Part shown: in pieces, positions 52,909 to 64,000 of the stretch
How the letters are laid out: each line of letters opens with the position of its first letter
How positions within the stretch are numbered: position 1 is the first letter of the stretch
DNA from: Diospyros lotus
Lineage: Eukaryota > Streptophyta > Magnoliopsida > Ericales > Ebenaceae
Length of the DNA: 64,000 bases
Reading direction: 5' to 3'
Assembly (NCBI RefSeq): GCF_014633365.1
Contig: NC_068352.1
Location: 19,377,310 to 19,441,309, forward strand
Position numbers and translations under genes: made by a program
Notes under the pieces: generated by a model
Told to the model about the DNA's origin: nothing
Database searches by the model: none
What the model saw: only the letters and a program-made list of their open reading frames with translations

Positions 52909-54511
52909 TGATGTTCTACCCTTGTGTTTAGTTTTGATGATGAAAAATAATACCTTGTTTTATCCCTAAGTCATGAGTCAAGTCTATGGTTTTCAACATA
53001 AATCAATTTCAATATCAAGTATTATTTTGTGAGAATGAAAATCAAATGAATTTCAAGTATCAAGAATTCAAAGTCATATTTTTCTAAGTCTGGAAGGTTA
53101 GAGCACCTTATAAGGAGACATATATAAAAATGTTTTAGTTTTAGAAAACTAACTTCCGGTAATTCAATAGTTAACATTCATTAGTGATAAAATGATTTTT
53201 AACGAATTTTTCAAAAAATAGAAAGTATATATCTTAGAGGTGGTAAAATCGCAAAATCCTAAGTTCCTACTAAAATCCAAATTCTACTTTTTTATTCTTA
53301 TGGATTTTGATTTTTTAGATATTTTTATTGAATCCAAATGGGGGGTACTTTCTTATTTACATTTATGTACTTTCTTATTTACATTTATGTGGTGATGTTT
53401 TGTATTAATCAAGTGTGCTTCTACATGTTATCTGTTAAGTTTCCAGATTTTTCAAGAAGATAGTCGACTATGATGTTTTCTTGTTTACTGCTGTCGACTA
53501 TGCTGTTTACTGCTGTCGACTATGCATAAGGATAGTCGATTATGCTTGTTTAATCTGTCGACTATATATGGCCTCTGTCGACTATATTTCATTCTGTCGA
53601 CTATTGTGTAAGGATAGTCGACTATGCTATTTCATCTGTCGACTATGTTTGTTCATGAATTTCAAAATTTTCTTTATAATTTTTGATCTGTCGATTATGT
53701 AAAAAGATCTGTCGACTATGAGATTTTTGTGTTATAAGATAGTCGGCTATGCTTTTCTGTCTGTCGACTATGGCTAGTTTTATTTGATAAAATAGTCGAC
53801 TAACCTATTTTCTTTGTCGACTATGTGTTTCGCAGAAAGCTTCCAACGGCTATTTTTTCAAATTCCAACGGCTCCAAACGGCTATATTTCTCTTCAACTT
53901 TGTGGGACACTTATATATACATGTCATGGATAACCAAGAGAAGGCTAATGGACGGAAACGAGATGATCTAAATATTACAAATCATTTTATTCTTGCTTAC
54001 AGTGTTCTCTATGCTTTCATTGTTATATTTTTCTATGCAAGGCTTTGTTCTATCATTGTAAATCTATTCTTAAGCCTAGTTTTCATTGTGAGAGAACTTG
54101 TAACTAAGAGTGTTAACTCTTAGCTTCTCTCTTTCATTTGTATCGTTGTTATTTTCCTAGCTTGTGTAGCTAGAGGGCCCATTTGAATGGGAGGTTGTAA
54201 TTCCTAGTCTCGGACTAGAGAACCTACTCGGGTTGAGTAGGGGGTTGATAGTGGATGGTTTGAAAAATCCTTGGTGAGGAGATAAGGTAGTGGATTAGGT
54301 TTGGGTTAAGCCGAACCACTATAAATCTTTGTGTTCTCTCTTGCTTATGTTTCTTTTTATTTGTTTATCACTGCTAGCATTTCATTATCCTCACTTGCAT
54401 TGAGTTTTTATTTTCAATCAAAAGGATTTCAAAGTTCTATCAATTAAGTTTTTTAAAATAACCAATTCACCCCCCCTCTTGGTGTGTGCCATAGAACCTA
54501 CTGTTCTAACA
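52909..54511 (+). repeat. Solo copia LTR with ATATA target duplication and a GTCGAC array
   Basis: It starts TGATGTTCTACCC and ends GTTCTAACA, flanked by ATATA on both sides (52904-52908 and 54512-54516). In this AT-rich spot the duplication is modest evidence. Its layout follows the copia-2 5' LTR: TTTTGATGATGAAAAAT near the start, TTTCCTAGCTTGTGTAGCTAG, GGTTGTAATTCCTAG, CGAACCACTATAAATCTTTG, and CACCCCCCCTCTTGGTGTG near the end. No coding domains. Confidence 0.8.
53463..53821. repeat. Array of GTCGACTAT motifs in the LTR U3
   Basis: Twelve GTCGAC palindromes (53463, 53493, 53515, 53557, 53577, 53596, 53617, 53638, 53711, 53763, 53795, 53816) plus three one-base variants (53535, 53690, 53742) in 360 bases. 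Most read (C/A)TGTCGACTATG or ATAGTCGACTATG, spaced about 19-30 bases apart. Confidence 0.95.
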
Positions 54512-55661
54512 ATATATACCCAAAAAATTATAATATATATACAAGTATAATATCGATTCTAGTTCGGTTCGAACCACGGTTTAAAAAGAAAAATCAGTAA
54601 CCAAACCAAATATATTGATTCTTAATTTTTTAGAACCAAAACCTAACCGTTGAACCATAGAACCAATCCAAAAGGCACGGTTCAATTTAGTTTGGTTCGG
54701 TTTACTGATTTTTGGATATTTTTTGACACCCCTAACAAAAAACTACGAAGACTTTCACAAGAAATAAAGGATATGAGGAGAGAGTTAGGAGCTTGCCTGC
54801 AGATAGCTGATCCTAGCTTCTCTCATACTCCCATTGCGAAGTAAAACCTTTAACAGAAAATAATAAGTTTATGGCCTATATTAATCAAATCTAACCGTAT
54901 AAAATCCGTAATTTAAATGTATAATACTTCTGATAATTTTACTCACTTACCTGGCTAATTTAATCACGAGATAATCCCAAAATCTCCTAATTTTCCTCCT
55001 TATTTTCCCATTTTTCCTCCCATTTCTAGCTGACGCACACCATTTCTTCTTCCTTTTATTCCCTCAATTTCTCTCTTTTGCTTTTTCTACTCGAAAATGC
55101 CCGAAATGGGCTTTAAAAAGGCCAAACATGAGTGGCCAAGACGCGGCCACGTGGCAGCTGCTGGGAAGCCATCGCCTGAGGGCCGAAACGAGCCCTCCTC
55201 TTTGGTTGAAAAATTCATCCATTCTCTCTCGTGTATGCAGCCTCCACGTAGAATCGAACCCGCGGCCACCTCCCTCGCACACGCACACACAACCGCCTAC
55301 GCTGGCTGCCATCCTCATACATATAATGCTTTTTATTAAATTTAAGGGGACTTCACGGCCCTTCTTGAAATTGCTTTGTAACTCCCAAAATTTCCTAAAT
55401 CGCCACTCACGCCCCCATACTTCTTTTATTCCTTATTCCACTTACACCCCAAATTTCTAAAAATTCACCCAAATCGATTTATTTTATTTTTTTTCTTATT
55501 TCTGTAAATACTCTCAAACAAAATAATTAATTACCTTAATTATCCATTTCCTCAAAACAACATAAATAAACATTTTCTCTTAAATCCTCAAATATTCCAT
55601 AATGACTTCAAATACCAAAATTAATAATCATTATTTATTTCCCTAATTTCAAGATGTTACA

Positions 55662-56016
55662 ACTCTCATTTGAGTGTAACCCTGCATCGATTTGTGTCTC
55701 ACATTTTTAGGTTAGGCATTATAATTGACAACCATCTTAAGAATTCACAAAGCACGCACAACCTTAAAACATTCAAGAAATTAAGCTGTGCTAGCTCCTA
55801 TTAAGTGTCAACGACATCATTTGTCTCTTTAACTATTAAACCCAACAAAAAATGATGATGAACCACACGAGTGTTGAAAAAGTGGCACAAATAAACATTG
55901 TGGCATGTCATATTGAGGCTAAATTTTTGTAGGACCTATTAAATATTGTAATTGGGTCGAAATGGATTCTTGTTCTTCGTCATGAGGAGATCAAGTTGGT
56001 ATATTCATATAACCAA
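55662..56016. other. Unassigned sequence between gypsy-type LTR and copia-4
   Basis: No gene or repeat recognised. It may include the outer part of the copia-4 5' LTR. Confidence 0.4.
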
Positions 56017-57193
56017 AATGATAAATGGATGAATGATAAATTGAATTGGGAAGGATTGCATATGTTACGGATGTTTACAATATAATATATATAATACAAT
56101 ATTATAATATATTGAGGGAGCAAAAAGGCGCATGATCCGCCTGGGCTCCTAGGAGAATTGTTGTGATGGTGCTTGTGTATATAATATATGTATATTATAT
56201 ATATATATATATATTAAATAGAAAGAGGCTAACAACCCATTTTCTTTAATGCATGGACTCCTTCACTTTTTCTCTTTCCTCCCTAATTCCTACAAATGCA
56301 TTGTGCGCACATAAGGCTCTCTCTCCCCTTCTCTCTCTTTCCTGATTTCTAGTGTGAGCACAACAACCTACACACTCCGAAATATGAGGCCCAATGTAGG
56401 CGTGCTAGTCACCAACGAGCTTCTTGTAAATTGAGTCCGTCGTTTCTTTGAAAAAAAAAAAAAAAAAAAAAACAACACAACTCTCACTTCCATTTTTCCA
56501 AATACCGCTCTCATATTCTGTCCCATTCACATAGTGTTCGTTGTTCTTCTAGTTCGTTGTAAGGCTTTGAAGCTAGTGCTAACTTCCAAACCGTTAACTG
56601 TTGTATCCTATGAGACAGACGCCAACCAACCCCATGCATTCTCGGTGAGCCAATGAATATGTTTTAAGAGTATTGTGTCTCACACAGGCCTCGGTTTGCA
56701 ACCCCTATGTTATTTTGGTTCTATTATCTAATTTTTTGTATTGTTATTTAGATTTCTTCAACATTAATCTATTGTTTTTATAACAATCTTAAAATAGATT
56801 TATCTCTCGCAATGGCTACTCCTATGAATTATGCTAGAACCTCTAACAATATAGTGCAAGGATTTGTCCTTTCAGTCCATATGCCTGTGGGCCATGGTGA
56901 AAAGCCTGAAAAATTCAACGGATTGAATTTTAAGAGGTGGCAATAAAAGATGTTGTTTTACCTTACTACCTTGAATGGTGTGAGACTCTTGATTGAGGAG
57001 GCTCCTAAATTAAAGTAGGATGAAACAGACGTGCAAGTCATCAACATAGTTGAAGCTTGGAACCAATCTGATTTCTTATGCAGAAACTATGTTTTAAATG
57101 GTCTACATGATTCATTGTACAACATATACATTACAATGAACAATGCCAAGGAGCTATGAGAATCTTTAGACTGGAAATACAAATCTGAGGATG

Positions 57194-59208
57194 TTGACTG
57201 CACTCTCACCCTGCAATTAAAACACAATAAAAACAAATCATAATAAAACTTTTATATTTTTTTTATTTTGGTGAGAGGTTTATACTCGCTAGTGTACGAG
57301 TGCAGTTGTAGCCCAAATTTAAATTTATATTTTCTGGATGAATCCAGGTCGTCCACTGAGAGATTTATTTATGGCAAAAGAAAAAAAATGTCACACACAC
57401 GCACACACATTTGGACAAATTGGCAACAAGGTTTTTTTTATGGTTTTATTTTTTAGACAACAAATACTAAAAAATAAAGTAAGGAAGAAATTGAAATGAA
57501 CATTAAACGTAAAAATATGAATTTGGATAGTGCTCGAGTTAAGATAATTTCAGTACCAACCCGTTGATTCCCAAATTTTAGCATAAAAGATTAGCAATAT
57601 TAATTTAATTTCAGATATGAGGGTTTGTTATTAAATGCAATTAGAGATGATGATAGTTCTACTTTAAGCAATCCCATACATGATATGCGAGATTCTAATT
57701 TAAGCAACTACCATAAATTCAATTACAATTAATATACAAAACAACTAAATTAATCATCCAGGTTTGGGTATGATAGCGTTTCCAGTTCTAGTAACTCTCA
57801 TGCGTGACATGAAAGCTCTAAGTTAGGCTTACGCTCCAATCCAAACCTAGTGATTTCTCAATAATTAAGATACACTCATATTGAAATTTAAATTTATGTT
57901 ACTCATTTAAAGCGCAGCTTTCTCTGGGAATCATTGGCGTTGGACACTGTCCTTGCCTTAACTCAAGATTAGATTTAGCTACTCATTTCCATTTAAAAGT
58001 TAATTGACATGAATTTAAACGACGTAATTTAAATAACAGAATTTAAATGACAAGAATTAAAATAGCAGAAACTAACCGGCCATTTAAGCGGTGGATAATT
58101 AAATGACATGAATTAAAATTGCAAAAATTTAAAGGCATAAACTAACCGGCCATTTAGGCGGTGAATAATTAAATGACAAGAATTAAAATTGCATAAATTT
58201 AAAGGCACAAATTAACCGGCCATTTAGGCGGTGAATAATAAAGTAATAATAAATGACATAAGAATTTAAAAGAAGAAAGAAATAAGTAAGATTATAAGAG
58301 AAAGTACTAAAGAAAATGAGAAAGAATAAGAACAATTCTCAAAGAGAGAATTATAAGGAAACAACTAAACTTTTATTCAAGAATAATAATCACACTTACA
58401 AATGCAATCAAGTGACCTATTTATAGGCCACAAGATGCAATACAAACCACACAATTTCAATTATTCAACTAGACATAATTATATCTAATGGGCACTCACA
58501 CACTTAAAGTTAAATGAATTTTAGCTATAATACACACCTAATATTAAATGGATTTTAGCTAAAATACATACATAATAAAGCACTCATAAAGTTAAATGGA
58601 TTTTAGCTATAATATCCACCTAATAGTTAAATGAATTTTAGCTAAAAAACACACCTAATAAAGCTCTCACATAAAAAATAAAAATAGATTTTTATAAATT
58701 GGTTTTTTAATCTTCATTAGGATTAAAAATAATCCCTGGGCCTTCTCCAAATAATATCTTTCATGGGTTGCTCAAATTGGGCCTTAATTCTTCGTGGGTT
58801 TGAATTCTTCATGGGCTTTAATTTTTCATGGGCTTGATTTCTTCATTGGTTTGATTTCTTCATGGACTTTAAATCTTCATGGGCTTGAATTCTTCATGCC
58901 TAAAAAAAAAATAATTTAATGTTATTAATAAATTATATATTATATCTATGTATTACACATGGCACATATATTATATATATATATATATTACATGCATGCA
59001 TATAATGATGTATATGTATTATATATAATTTTATATATTATTATTATTATTATTATTAAATTTTACTTTAAAATTTTATTTCATTCATTTTTCAATTTAA
59101 ACTTGCATATAACCATAAAATATATATTAATATCTAATTTAAACCATTTTTAAGATCAAAAGAAGGGTATAATTATAACAAAATTTTTACAAAATTAATC
59201 ACTAATCA
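57194..59208. mobile_element. Insertion of about 2 kb in copia-4 gag, class unknown
   Basis: It lies between GGATG (57189-57193) and GATGCTGGG (59209 on), with at least GATG repeated. If one starts at TGTTGACTGCAC and ends at ACTAATCA, the termini are TG..CA as in an LTR. It contains a 70-bp tandem, AGCTA(T/A)AATACA-type repeats at 58510-58650, TTCATGGGCTT repeats at 58755-58900, (AT)n, and (ATT)n at about 59037-59060. The only long frame (58959-59153) is low complexity. Confidence 0.55.
58010..58255. repeat. 70-bp tandem repeat, three to four copies
   Basis: AACCGGCCATTTA(A/G)GCGGTG starts at about 58074, 58144 and 58214, exactly 70 bp apart. It is followed each time by ATAAT(T/A)AA and AATTAAAATTGCA..AAATTTAAAGGCA. 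A more diverged partial unit precedes. Confidence 0.85.
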
Positions 59209-59538
59209 GATGCTGGGACCAAAAAGTTCATAGTTGGGCGATTCCTCAATTTTAAAATGGTGGATTCCAAAATTGTGGTGAGTCAAGTGCAAGAACTTCA
59301 AGTAATTTTACATGAAATTCATGCAGAGGGGATGATTCTAAGTGAATATTTCCAAGTGACCATTGTTATTCAGAAGTTACCTTCTGGTTGGAAAGAGTTT
59401 AAGAACTACCTTAAGCATAAGCAAAAGGAAATGAATCTTGAAGAGCTGATTGTTAGGCTTGGAATTGAAGAAGACAATAGAGGGTTAGAGAAGAAAGGTT
59501 TCAGTCCTAATGTTGTTAAGGTGAATGTACTAGCATAG

Positions 59539-62526
59539 GCAAAACTCCAAATACAAGAAGAACAAGTCGAAGCTAGGACCGAGACGAGGAGTCTCCAAGA
59601 ACAAGTTCCAAGGGAAATGCTTCAATTATGGCAAGATGGGACACAGATCTATGGAGTAGTGTAGACTTCCAAAAAAGAAGACCAGGAGCCATGAGGCATA
59701 TGTGGTGTATACCATGACTGAAGATATGTCCAATATAAGCCTGTTAGCCATGGTATTTGCGGTGAACTTGGTCGGGTCTAACTCGAGAGAATAGTGGATT
59801 AACACTAGTGCCACAAGACATGTTTGCTCAAATAGGGAGTTGTTCACCATCTTCGAGCCACTTAATAGGGAGAAGGTTTTCATGGGCAATTTTACTTCTT
59901 CTAAGATTGAGAGATAGGGGAAAGTGCTATTGAAGATGACATCTGGAAAAAAAACTGACTCTAAACAACGTGTTGTATGTGCCAAAAATTTGCAAGAACT
60001 TGATGTCCGGGTCGCTGTTGAACAATCATGAATTCCGTATGGTATTCGAGTTAGATAAAATTATTTTGTCAAAATCTAGAATGTATGTTGGGAAGGGTTA
60101 TGTGCTAGATGGGCTTTTTAAGCTCAATGTAATGACCATCATGAATAAGAGTACTAAGCCTTCAGTTTACTTGCTTTAGTCCTCCAATTTATGGCATGGT
60201 AGACTAGATCATGTTAATTATGATATATTGCGTAGATTAATTAATTTGGATCATATACCCTCTTTCCATATCGATTCAAACCATAAGTGTGAAACTTATG
60301 TAGAGGCAAAATTAACAAGATCATATTTTAAAAAAAAAATTACACACCGAACCCCTTGATCTAATTCATAATGATGTGTGCGATTTAAAATTTGTACAAA
60401 TAAGATATGACAATAAGTATTTTATTAATTTTGTCGATGATAGCACAAAATATTGTTATGTATATCTACTTAAAAGTAAGGATGAAGATTTAGAGAAATT
60501 TATTCTCTATAAGAATGAAGTTGAAAATCAACTTGATGAAAAAATTAAAGCATTAAGAGGTCATCGAGGTGGAGAGTATGAAACACTGATTGGCGAATTT
60601 TATGCACAACATGGAATTGTACATAAAGTCACAGCGCCTTATTCACCTCAATCAAATGGTGTAGCGAAAAACAAAAATCGCACATTGAAAGAAATGATGA
60701 TGCGATGTTAATAAGTTTTGGACTACCTTAAAACATGTGGGGTGAAGCAATTTTATCAAGCAATTATCTTTTAAATGAGATACCTCAAAAGAAAGAAGAA
60801 AATGCTCCCTATGAATTCTAGAAAAGTAGGAGACTATCCTACAAATACTTAAGAGTGTGGGGCAAAAGTTATTATTTTGACACTAGAAAAAATGAAAATA
60901 GGTCCTAAAACAGTAAATTGTATTTTTATTGGGTATGCACATAACAATAATCCTTATTGATTCCTTGTTTATGAGTCTAAAAACCCAGATATACACAAGA
61001 ACACTATAATGGAATCAATAAATGCATTATTCTTTGAACATGTGTTTCCTTGTAACTCTAATGAGAGTTCAAGTTCATTTAAATGAACATATGATACTAT
61101 GAATAAAGAGAGTCATAATTCAGAATATGAACAAAAACTTCAAAATGAACCTAGACGAAGCAAAAAAATAAGAGTAGAAAAATCTTTTGGCCCAAATTTT
61201 CTAACTTACTTGTTAGAAAAAGAACCACAAAATTATGAAGAGACTATAGGTTCTTCAAAGGGACTTTTGTGGAAAGAAACAATTAAAAGTGAAGTTGATT
61301 CTATAAAATAGAATCATACTTGGGAACTAGTAGATCTGCCTCCTAAGTGTAAACCTTTAGGAAAGTGGATCTTTAAACGAAAAATGAAAGTAGATGGTTC
61401 TATTGATAAGTATAAGACTAGACTTGTAATTAAAGGTTACAGGCAATAAGAAGGCTTAGATTACTTTGATATGTATTCTCCTATAACGAGAATAAACTCC
61501 ATTAGGATGATACTTGCAATTGTAGCTTTGCAAAATTTAGAAGTATATCAAATTGATGTGAAAACAACTTTCTTAAATGAATATTTGGATGAAGAAATAT
61601 ATATGGAATAACTTGAGGGTTTTATAGTTTCAGGACAAGAAAAGAAAGTCTGTAAATTGGTAAAATCATTGTATGACTTAAAAATTTGATAATGGCATGA
61701 AAAATTTGATAATGCAATGATAACCAATAGGTTTAAGATCAATGAGTGTGACAAATGTGTTTATATTCAAGATACAAGAAATGACTATGTCATTTTGTGT
61801 CTTTACGTGGATGATATACTCATTGTTGATAGTAATAACAAGATAGTCAAATCTACTAAGCATATGCTGAATTCAAAATTGGACATGAAGGATATAGGGA
61901 TGTGATTTTAGGGATTAAAATCACAAGAATATCATATGGTCTCATTTTGAGTCAGTCACATTACGTGAACAAAATTCTAGAGAAATTCAATAAGAATGAT
62001 TCTGGCATGGCTAGAACACCATTTGACATTAGTCTTCATTTATCCAAGAATAGAGGTAAGAGTATTTCTCAAGTAAAGTACTCTAGAGTAATTGGAAATC
62101 TAATGTATTTAATGAGTTGTACTAGACCAGATATTGGTTATACAGTTAGTAGACTAAGTAGATATACGAGTAATCCTAATGTTAATCATTGGAAAAAAAA
62201 TAGTAAGAGTACTTAGGTACTTAGGGTATACTCATAACTATGAGTTGCATTACACCAGATACCCAGCTGTCTTAGAAGGATATAATGATGTAAAAGACTC
62301 AAAATCTACAAGTGGATATATGTTCACACTTGCAGGTATAGTTGTGGTTTGGAAATCCTCTAAATAGATTATTATAGCCAGATCCACTATAGACTGAGTT
62401 TATTGCCTTAGATAAATGTGGTGAAGAGGCATAATGGCTATGCCATTTCTTAGAGGATATTCCAATATCGAAGAAACCTGTGTCTCCAATATGTATACAT
62501 TGTGATAGTCAATCTGTAATTGGAAT

Positions 62527-62565
<39 letters not shown>

Positions 62566-62728
62566 ACGTCATAGATATAATACCATTAGACAACTACTCT
62601 CAACTAGAATTATCTCTATTAACTACGTGAAGTAAAAGGATAATATCGCGGATCCACTAACAAAAGGGTTGAATAGAGAGTTAATTGAAAAGTCGTCAAG
62701 AGGAATGGGACTAAAGCCCATGAAAGAA
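59539..62728 (+). pseudogene. Copia-4 pol: protease to RNase H, broken
   Basis: A zinc-knuckle remnant (NYGKMGHRSME) lies near 59630 and a decayed protease near 59800 (INTSATRHV for the DSGA box). Integrase spans about 60190-60720 (HGRLDHVNYDIL; YSPQSNGVAKNKN). Its catalytic Asp in the SDRGGEY motif is His (codon 60562-60564). Reverse transcriptase follows at about 61310-61905 with YQIDVKTTFLNEYL (61548) and YVDDILIVD (61806). RNase H (62090-62690) includes [27 protein letters not shown] and DPLTKG. The last codon is at 62726-62728. Stops at 61448 (GYRQ*EGLDY), 61609 and 61688, with frameshifts. Confidence 0.88.
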
Positions 62729-63007
62729 TAAGTTGATACAATGGAAACCCAACCTAGTTGACTAGAGATCTTAAGATCTAGGTTTAAATGAACAATTTAA
62801 TTGTAAAAACTTTATTAGGTCACTGTGGGGGGTTTTATCCTCTTGTCCATTCCTATAAAGAAACAATGATACCCGTAAGGAAAAGGATAGCGATGCTCGC
62901 TTTAATGATTCTTAAACTCAGAAATTCTAAGTGGATTGCTATGAATTAAGTAATCACATATGTGAGAGAGAAGTGGGGCCACTTCAAAGAAGAATTGTAT
63001 ATGGCTC
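62729..63007 (+). other. Copia-4 3' untranslated region
   Basis: Non-coding. Contains GAAACCCAACCTAGTTGACTA, CTTAAGATCTAGGTTTAAATG, and a G-rich CACTGTGGGGGG stretch at about 62821 that may serve as a polypurine tract. Confidence 0.5.
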
Positions 63008-63224
63008 AATGATAAATGGATGAATGAGAAAATTAATTGGGAATGATTGCATATGCTATGCATACGTATAATATAATATATTAAGGGAGCAAGAGGCACA
63101 TGATCCGCCTAAGTTCCTAGGAGAATTGGAATTTGGAATGGGATGGGAGAGGTTGAAATTGGAAGCCTGAGACTATCATGATATTAAATAGAAATAGGTC
63201 GATAGCTTATTTTCTTTAATGCAT

Positions 63225-63533
63225 TAAATCAAATGAAGCCAAGTAACATTCATTCATTCATACATACTAAGTCCATGCTTATCCTGTACATACATCTGCT
63301 TTCGTTGTTTCAAAATAATTTTTGAAAATATTTATCTTGCATATGTCAAATAATACAATCTGACATCCAAACAAGTATATTTAAATCCCTGTATTAATTT
63401 CCAATGCAAATTACTTTACAACCATAAAAACGAATCAATTAGAATATGTTCTCTAATTGCCAGAATCGACATGCTGATTAAATGTAATATTTGAAACATA
63501 TATTCACGTATATGCATTAAATACCAAACTGAG
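63225..63533 (-). other. Internal leader of a minus-strand LTR retroelement (partial)
   Basis: It lies just inside the minus-strand primer-binding site and has no coding motif on either strand. It abuts the broken end of the copia-4 3' LTR, so one element probably inserted into or recombined with the other. The minus-strand frame at 63416-63631 crosses the primer site and is not a gene. Confidence 0.45.
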
Positions 63534-63534
63534 A

Positions 63535-63545
63535 CTCTGATACCA
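63535..63545 (-). promoter_or_regulatory. Minus-strand primer-binding site
   Basis: CTCTGATACCA on the plus strand is TGGTATCAGAG on the minus strand, the initiator-Met tRNA complement. It places a retroelement 5' LTR to the right, ending at about 63550 and running off the window. Confidence 0.75.
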
Positions 63546-63549
63546 CTAA

Positions 63550-64000
63550 AGGGAATCACAAGTATGGCGGTACATGCAAAAATAATTCTTTTACCGTGTA
63601 TCATATACACGTAGAGGAATATAATATACACATCTTATATAGTTTGGGTATTTAAGTAACACTCATATTTAACAATTGAATATAAATAAATGCATACTTA
63701 CTGCCCGATGAAGGGATGAAATACAGAACTGGTTTTTGTATTGAGACAAAGTCCACCCCAAGATGTGGTGGTTCTAGTCGGTCCACACTTAATATGCAAC
63801 AAGGTACTGTCCCAGTCACCTCTTCTTGTACTAGACATAGACGATCTACGTATCATTGATGTCTATGTCTCAAAATAATACATGCAACAATTACACGTAT
63901 AATTTCTATGATTTTTCAAAGGAATAAGAAAGAAAGAAAATGAAGTAAAATCATGAGAGAGAAAGAGATAGAAGGTTGAGGCCTTGCCTTTGCCATTAAA
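63550..64000 (-). repeat. Probable 5' LTR of a minus-strand retroelement, cut by the window edge
   Basis: Inferred from the adjacent primer-binding site. The sequence next to it on the minus strand is GTGATTCCCTTTA. No second copy is in the window to test it. Confidence 0.5.

Larger units (their letters stand above)
52453..54734. mobile_element. Non-autonomous hAT-like element with 8-bp target duplication
   Basis: The terminal inverted repeat TAGGGGTGTCAA starts at 52453 and ends, as TTGACACCCCTA, at 54734. Flanks ACAAGAAA (52445-52452) and ACAAAAAA (54735-54742) match 7 of 8, fitting the hAT 8-bp duplication. Subterminal DNA is rich in GGTTCGG, AGAACCG and GAACCA words. It encodes no transposase. 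Without the LTR inside it (52909-54511) it is about 680 bp. Confidence 0.85.
50695..55661 (-). repeat. Gypsy-type LTR, probably solo, split by an hAT-like element
   Basis: The ends are TGTAACGGTC (50695) and AAGATGTTACA (55661). Without the nested 52453-54734 element it is about 2.7 kb, close to the 2.6-kb gypsy-type LTR at 28.7 kb. Both have a minus-strand start with a (C)TTGAAATTAGG- or AAGAAATTAGG-like phrase, which suggests minus orientation. No internal region and no clear target duplication. A 47-bp-period direct repeat (GTGG(A/T)CCAC...CATACG.TCTGTGGTGGG) lies at 51507-51540 and 51554-51587. The short frames (e.g. 51611-51841, 55064-55460) have no recognisable product. Confidence 0.65.
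56812..59538 (+). pseudogene. Copia-4 gag, interrupted
   Basis: The ATG at 56812 opens MATPMNYARTSNN. Then come KPEKFNGLNFKRWQ, a stop and KMLFYLTTLNGV, a typical copia gag start. After DWKYKSED it is cut at 57193 by a 2-kb insertion and continues at 59209 as AGTKKFIVGRFLNFKMVDSK. UBN2-type gag then runs to about 59535 (QKLPSGWKEFKNYLKHK). At least three stops arise from CAA-to-TAA or TGG-to-TAG-like changes. Confidence 0.85.
56017..63224 (+). mobile_element. Copia-4: broken Ty1/copia element with partial LTRs
   Basis: Direct repeats at 56017-56254 and 63008-63224 share AATGATAAATGGATGAATGA, GGATTGCATATG or TGATTGCATATG, CATGATCCGCCT, CCTAGGAGAATTG, TATTAAATAGAAA and ATTTTCTTTAATGCAT. The 5' copy carries an extra (TA)n run. 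They flank gag and pol in one orientation. The 3' copy breaks off after AATGCAT, so the 3' LTR is truncated. A poly(A) run at about 56451-56471 lies in the leader. No primer-binding site was recognised. Confidence 0.75.

Noticed and set aside
53463..53821. CRISPR or integron-like array from regular GTCGAC motifs
   Set aside because: The motif is only 6-10 bp, spacing is variable, and it lies inside a copia LTR.

Overview
The window looks like nuclear DNA of a flowering plant, probably a eudicot. It is very AT-rich. Almost all of it is decayed Ty1/copia, Ty3/gypsy-like, CACTA, hAT-like and foldback transposon sequence. The one clearly conserved cellular gene is a ten-exon, plant-type (class II) ketol-acid reductoisomerase on the minus strand at 44.9-49.1 kb, with GT-AG introns and an uninterrupted reading frame. 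I see no tRNA, rRNA or CRISPR, no bacterial-style operons, and no wholly new system.

Layout: 0-1.9 kb holds a local duplication, a 174-bp palindromic element and AT-rich DNA. 1.9-5.9 kb is a broken copia polyprotein (copia-1). 6.6-7.6 kb is A-rich repeat DNA with a 100-108 bp tandem. About 7.7-21 kb is a large Sirevirus-like copia element (copia-2: 5' LTR, initiator-Met primer site, gag, pol, an extra ORF after pol, polypurine tract). It has been hit by a small inverted-terminal element, an antisense solo LTR, a solo LTR with a perfect 5-bp target duplication, and a short-LTR copia element (copia-3) that splits the extra ORF. Another antisense LTR follows at 21-23 kb. 23.4-34.4 kb is an 11-kb CACTA (En/Spm) transposon flanked by CCT on both sides. 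It carries remnants of a TNP2 transposase, a Transposase_24-type gene and a minus-strand C48 (Ulp1-like) peptidase gene, and is itself split by a gypsy-type solo LTR with target duplication CTCCG.

35-44.6 kb is AT-rich intergenic DNA with two miniature inverted-repeat elements and a seven-copy 222-249 bp tandem array. The reductoisomerase gene follows. Immediately upstream of its start lies a ~1.4-kb foldback element. The encoded protein begins at the mature enzyme and I cannot find a plastid transit peptide. 50.7-55.7 kb is a gypsy-type LTR split by an hAT-like element that contains a copia LTR with a striking GTCGAC array. 56.0-63.2 kb is a fourth broken copia element with partial LTRs and a 2-kb insertion in gag. 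The last ~450 bp appear to be the LTR of a minus-strand retroelement running off the window.

The reductoisomerase makes the second step of valine/isoleucine synthesis, normally in plastids. The rest is a nested record of transposon insertion, LTR-LTR recombination and decay. Many stop codons in the dead elements are explained by single C-to-T or G-to-A changes.
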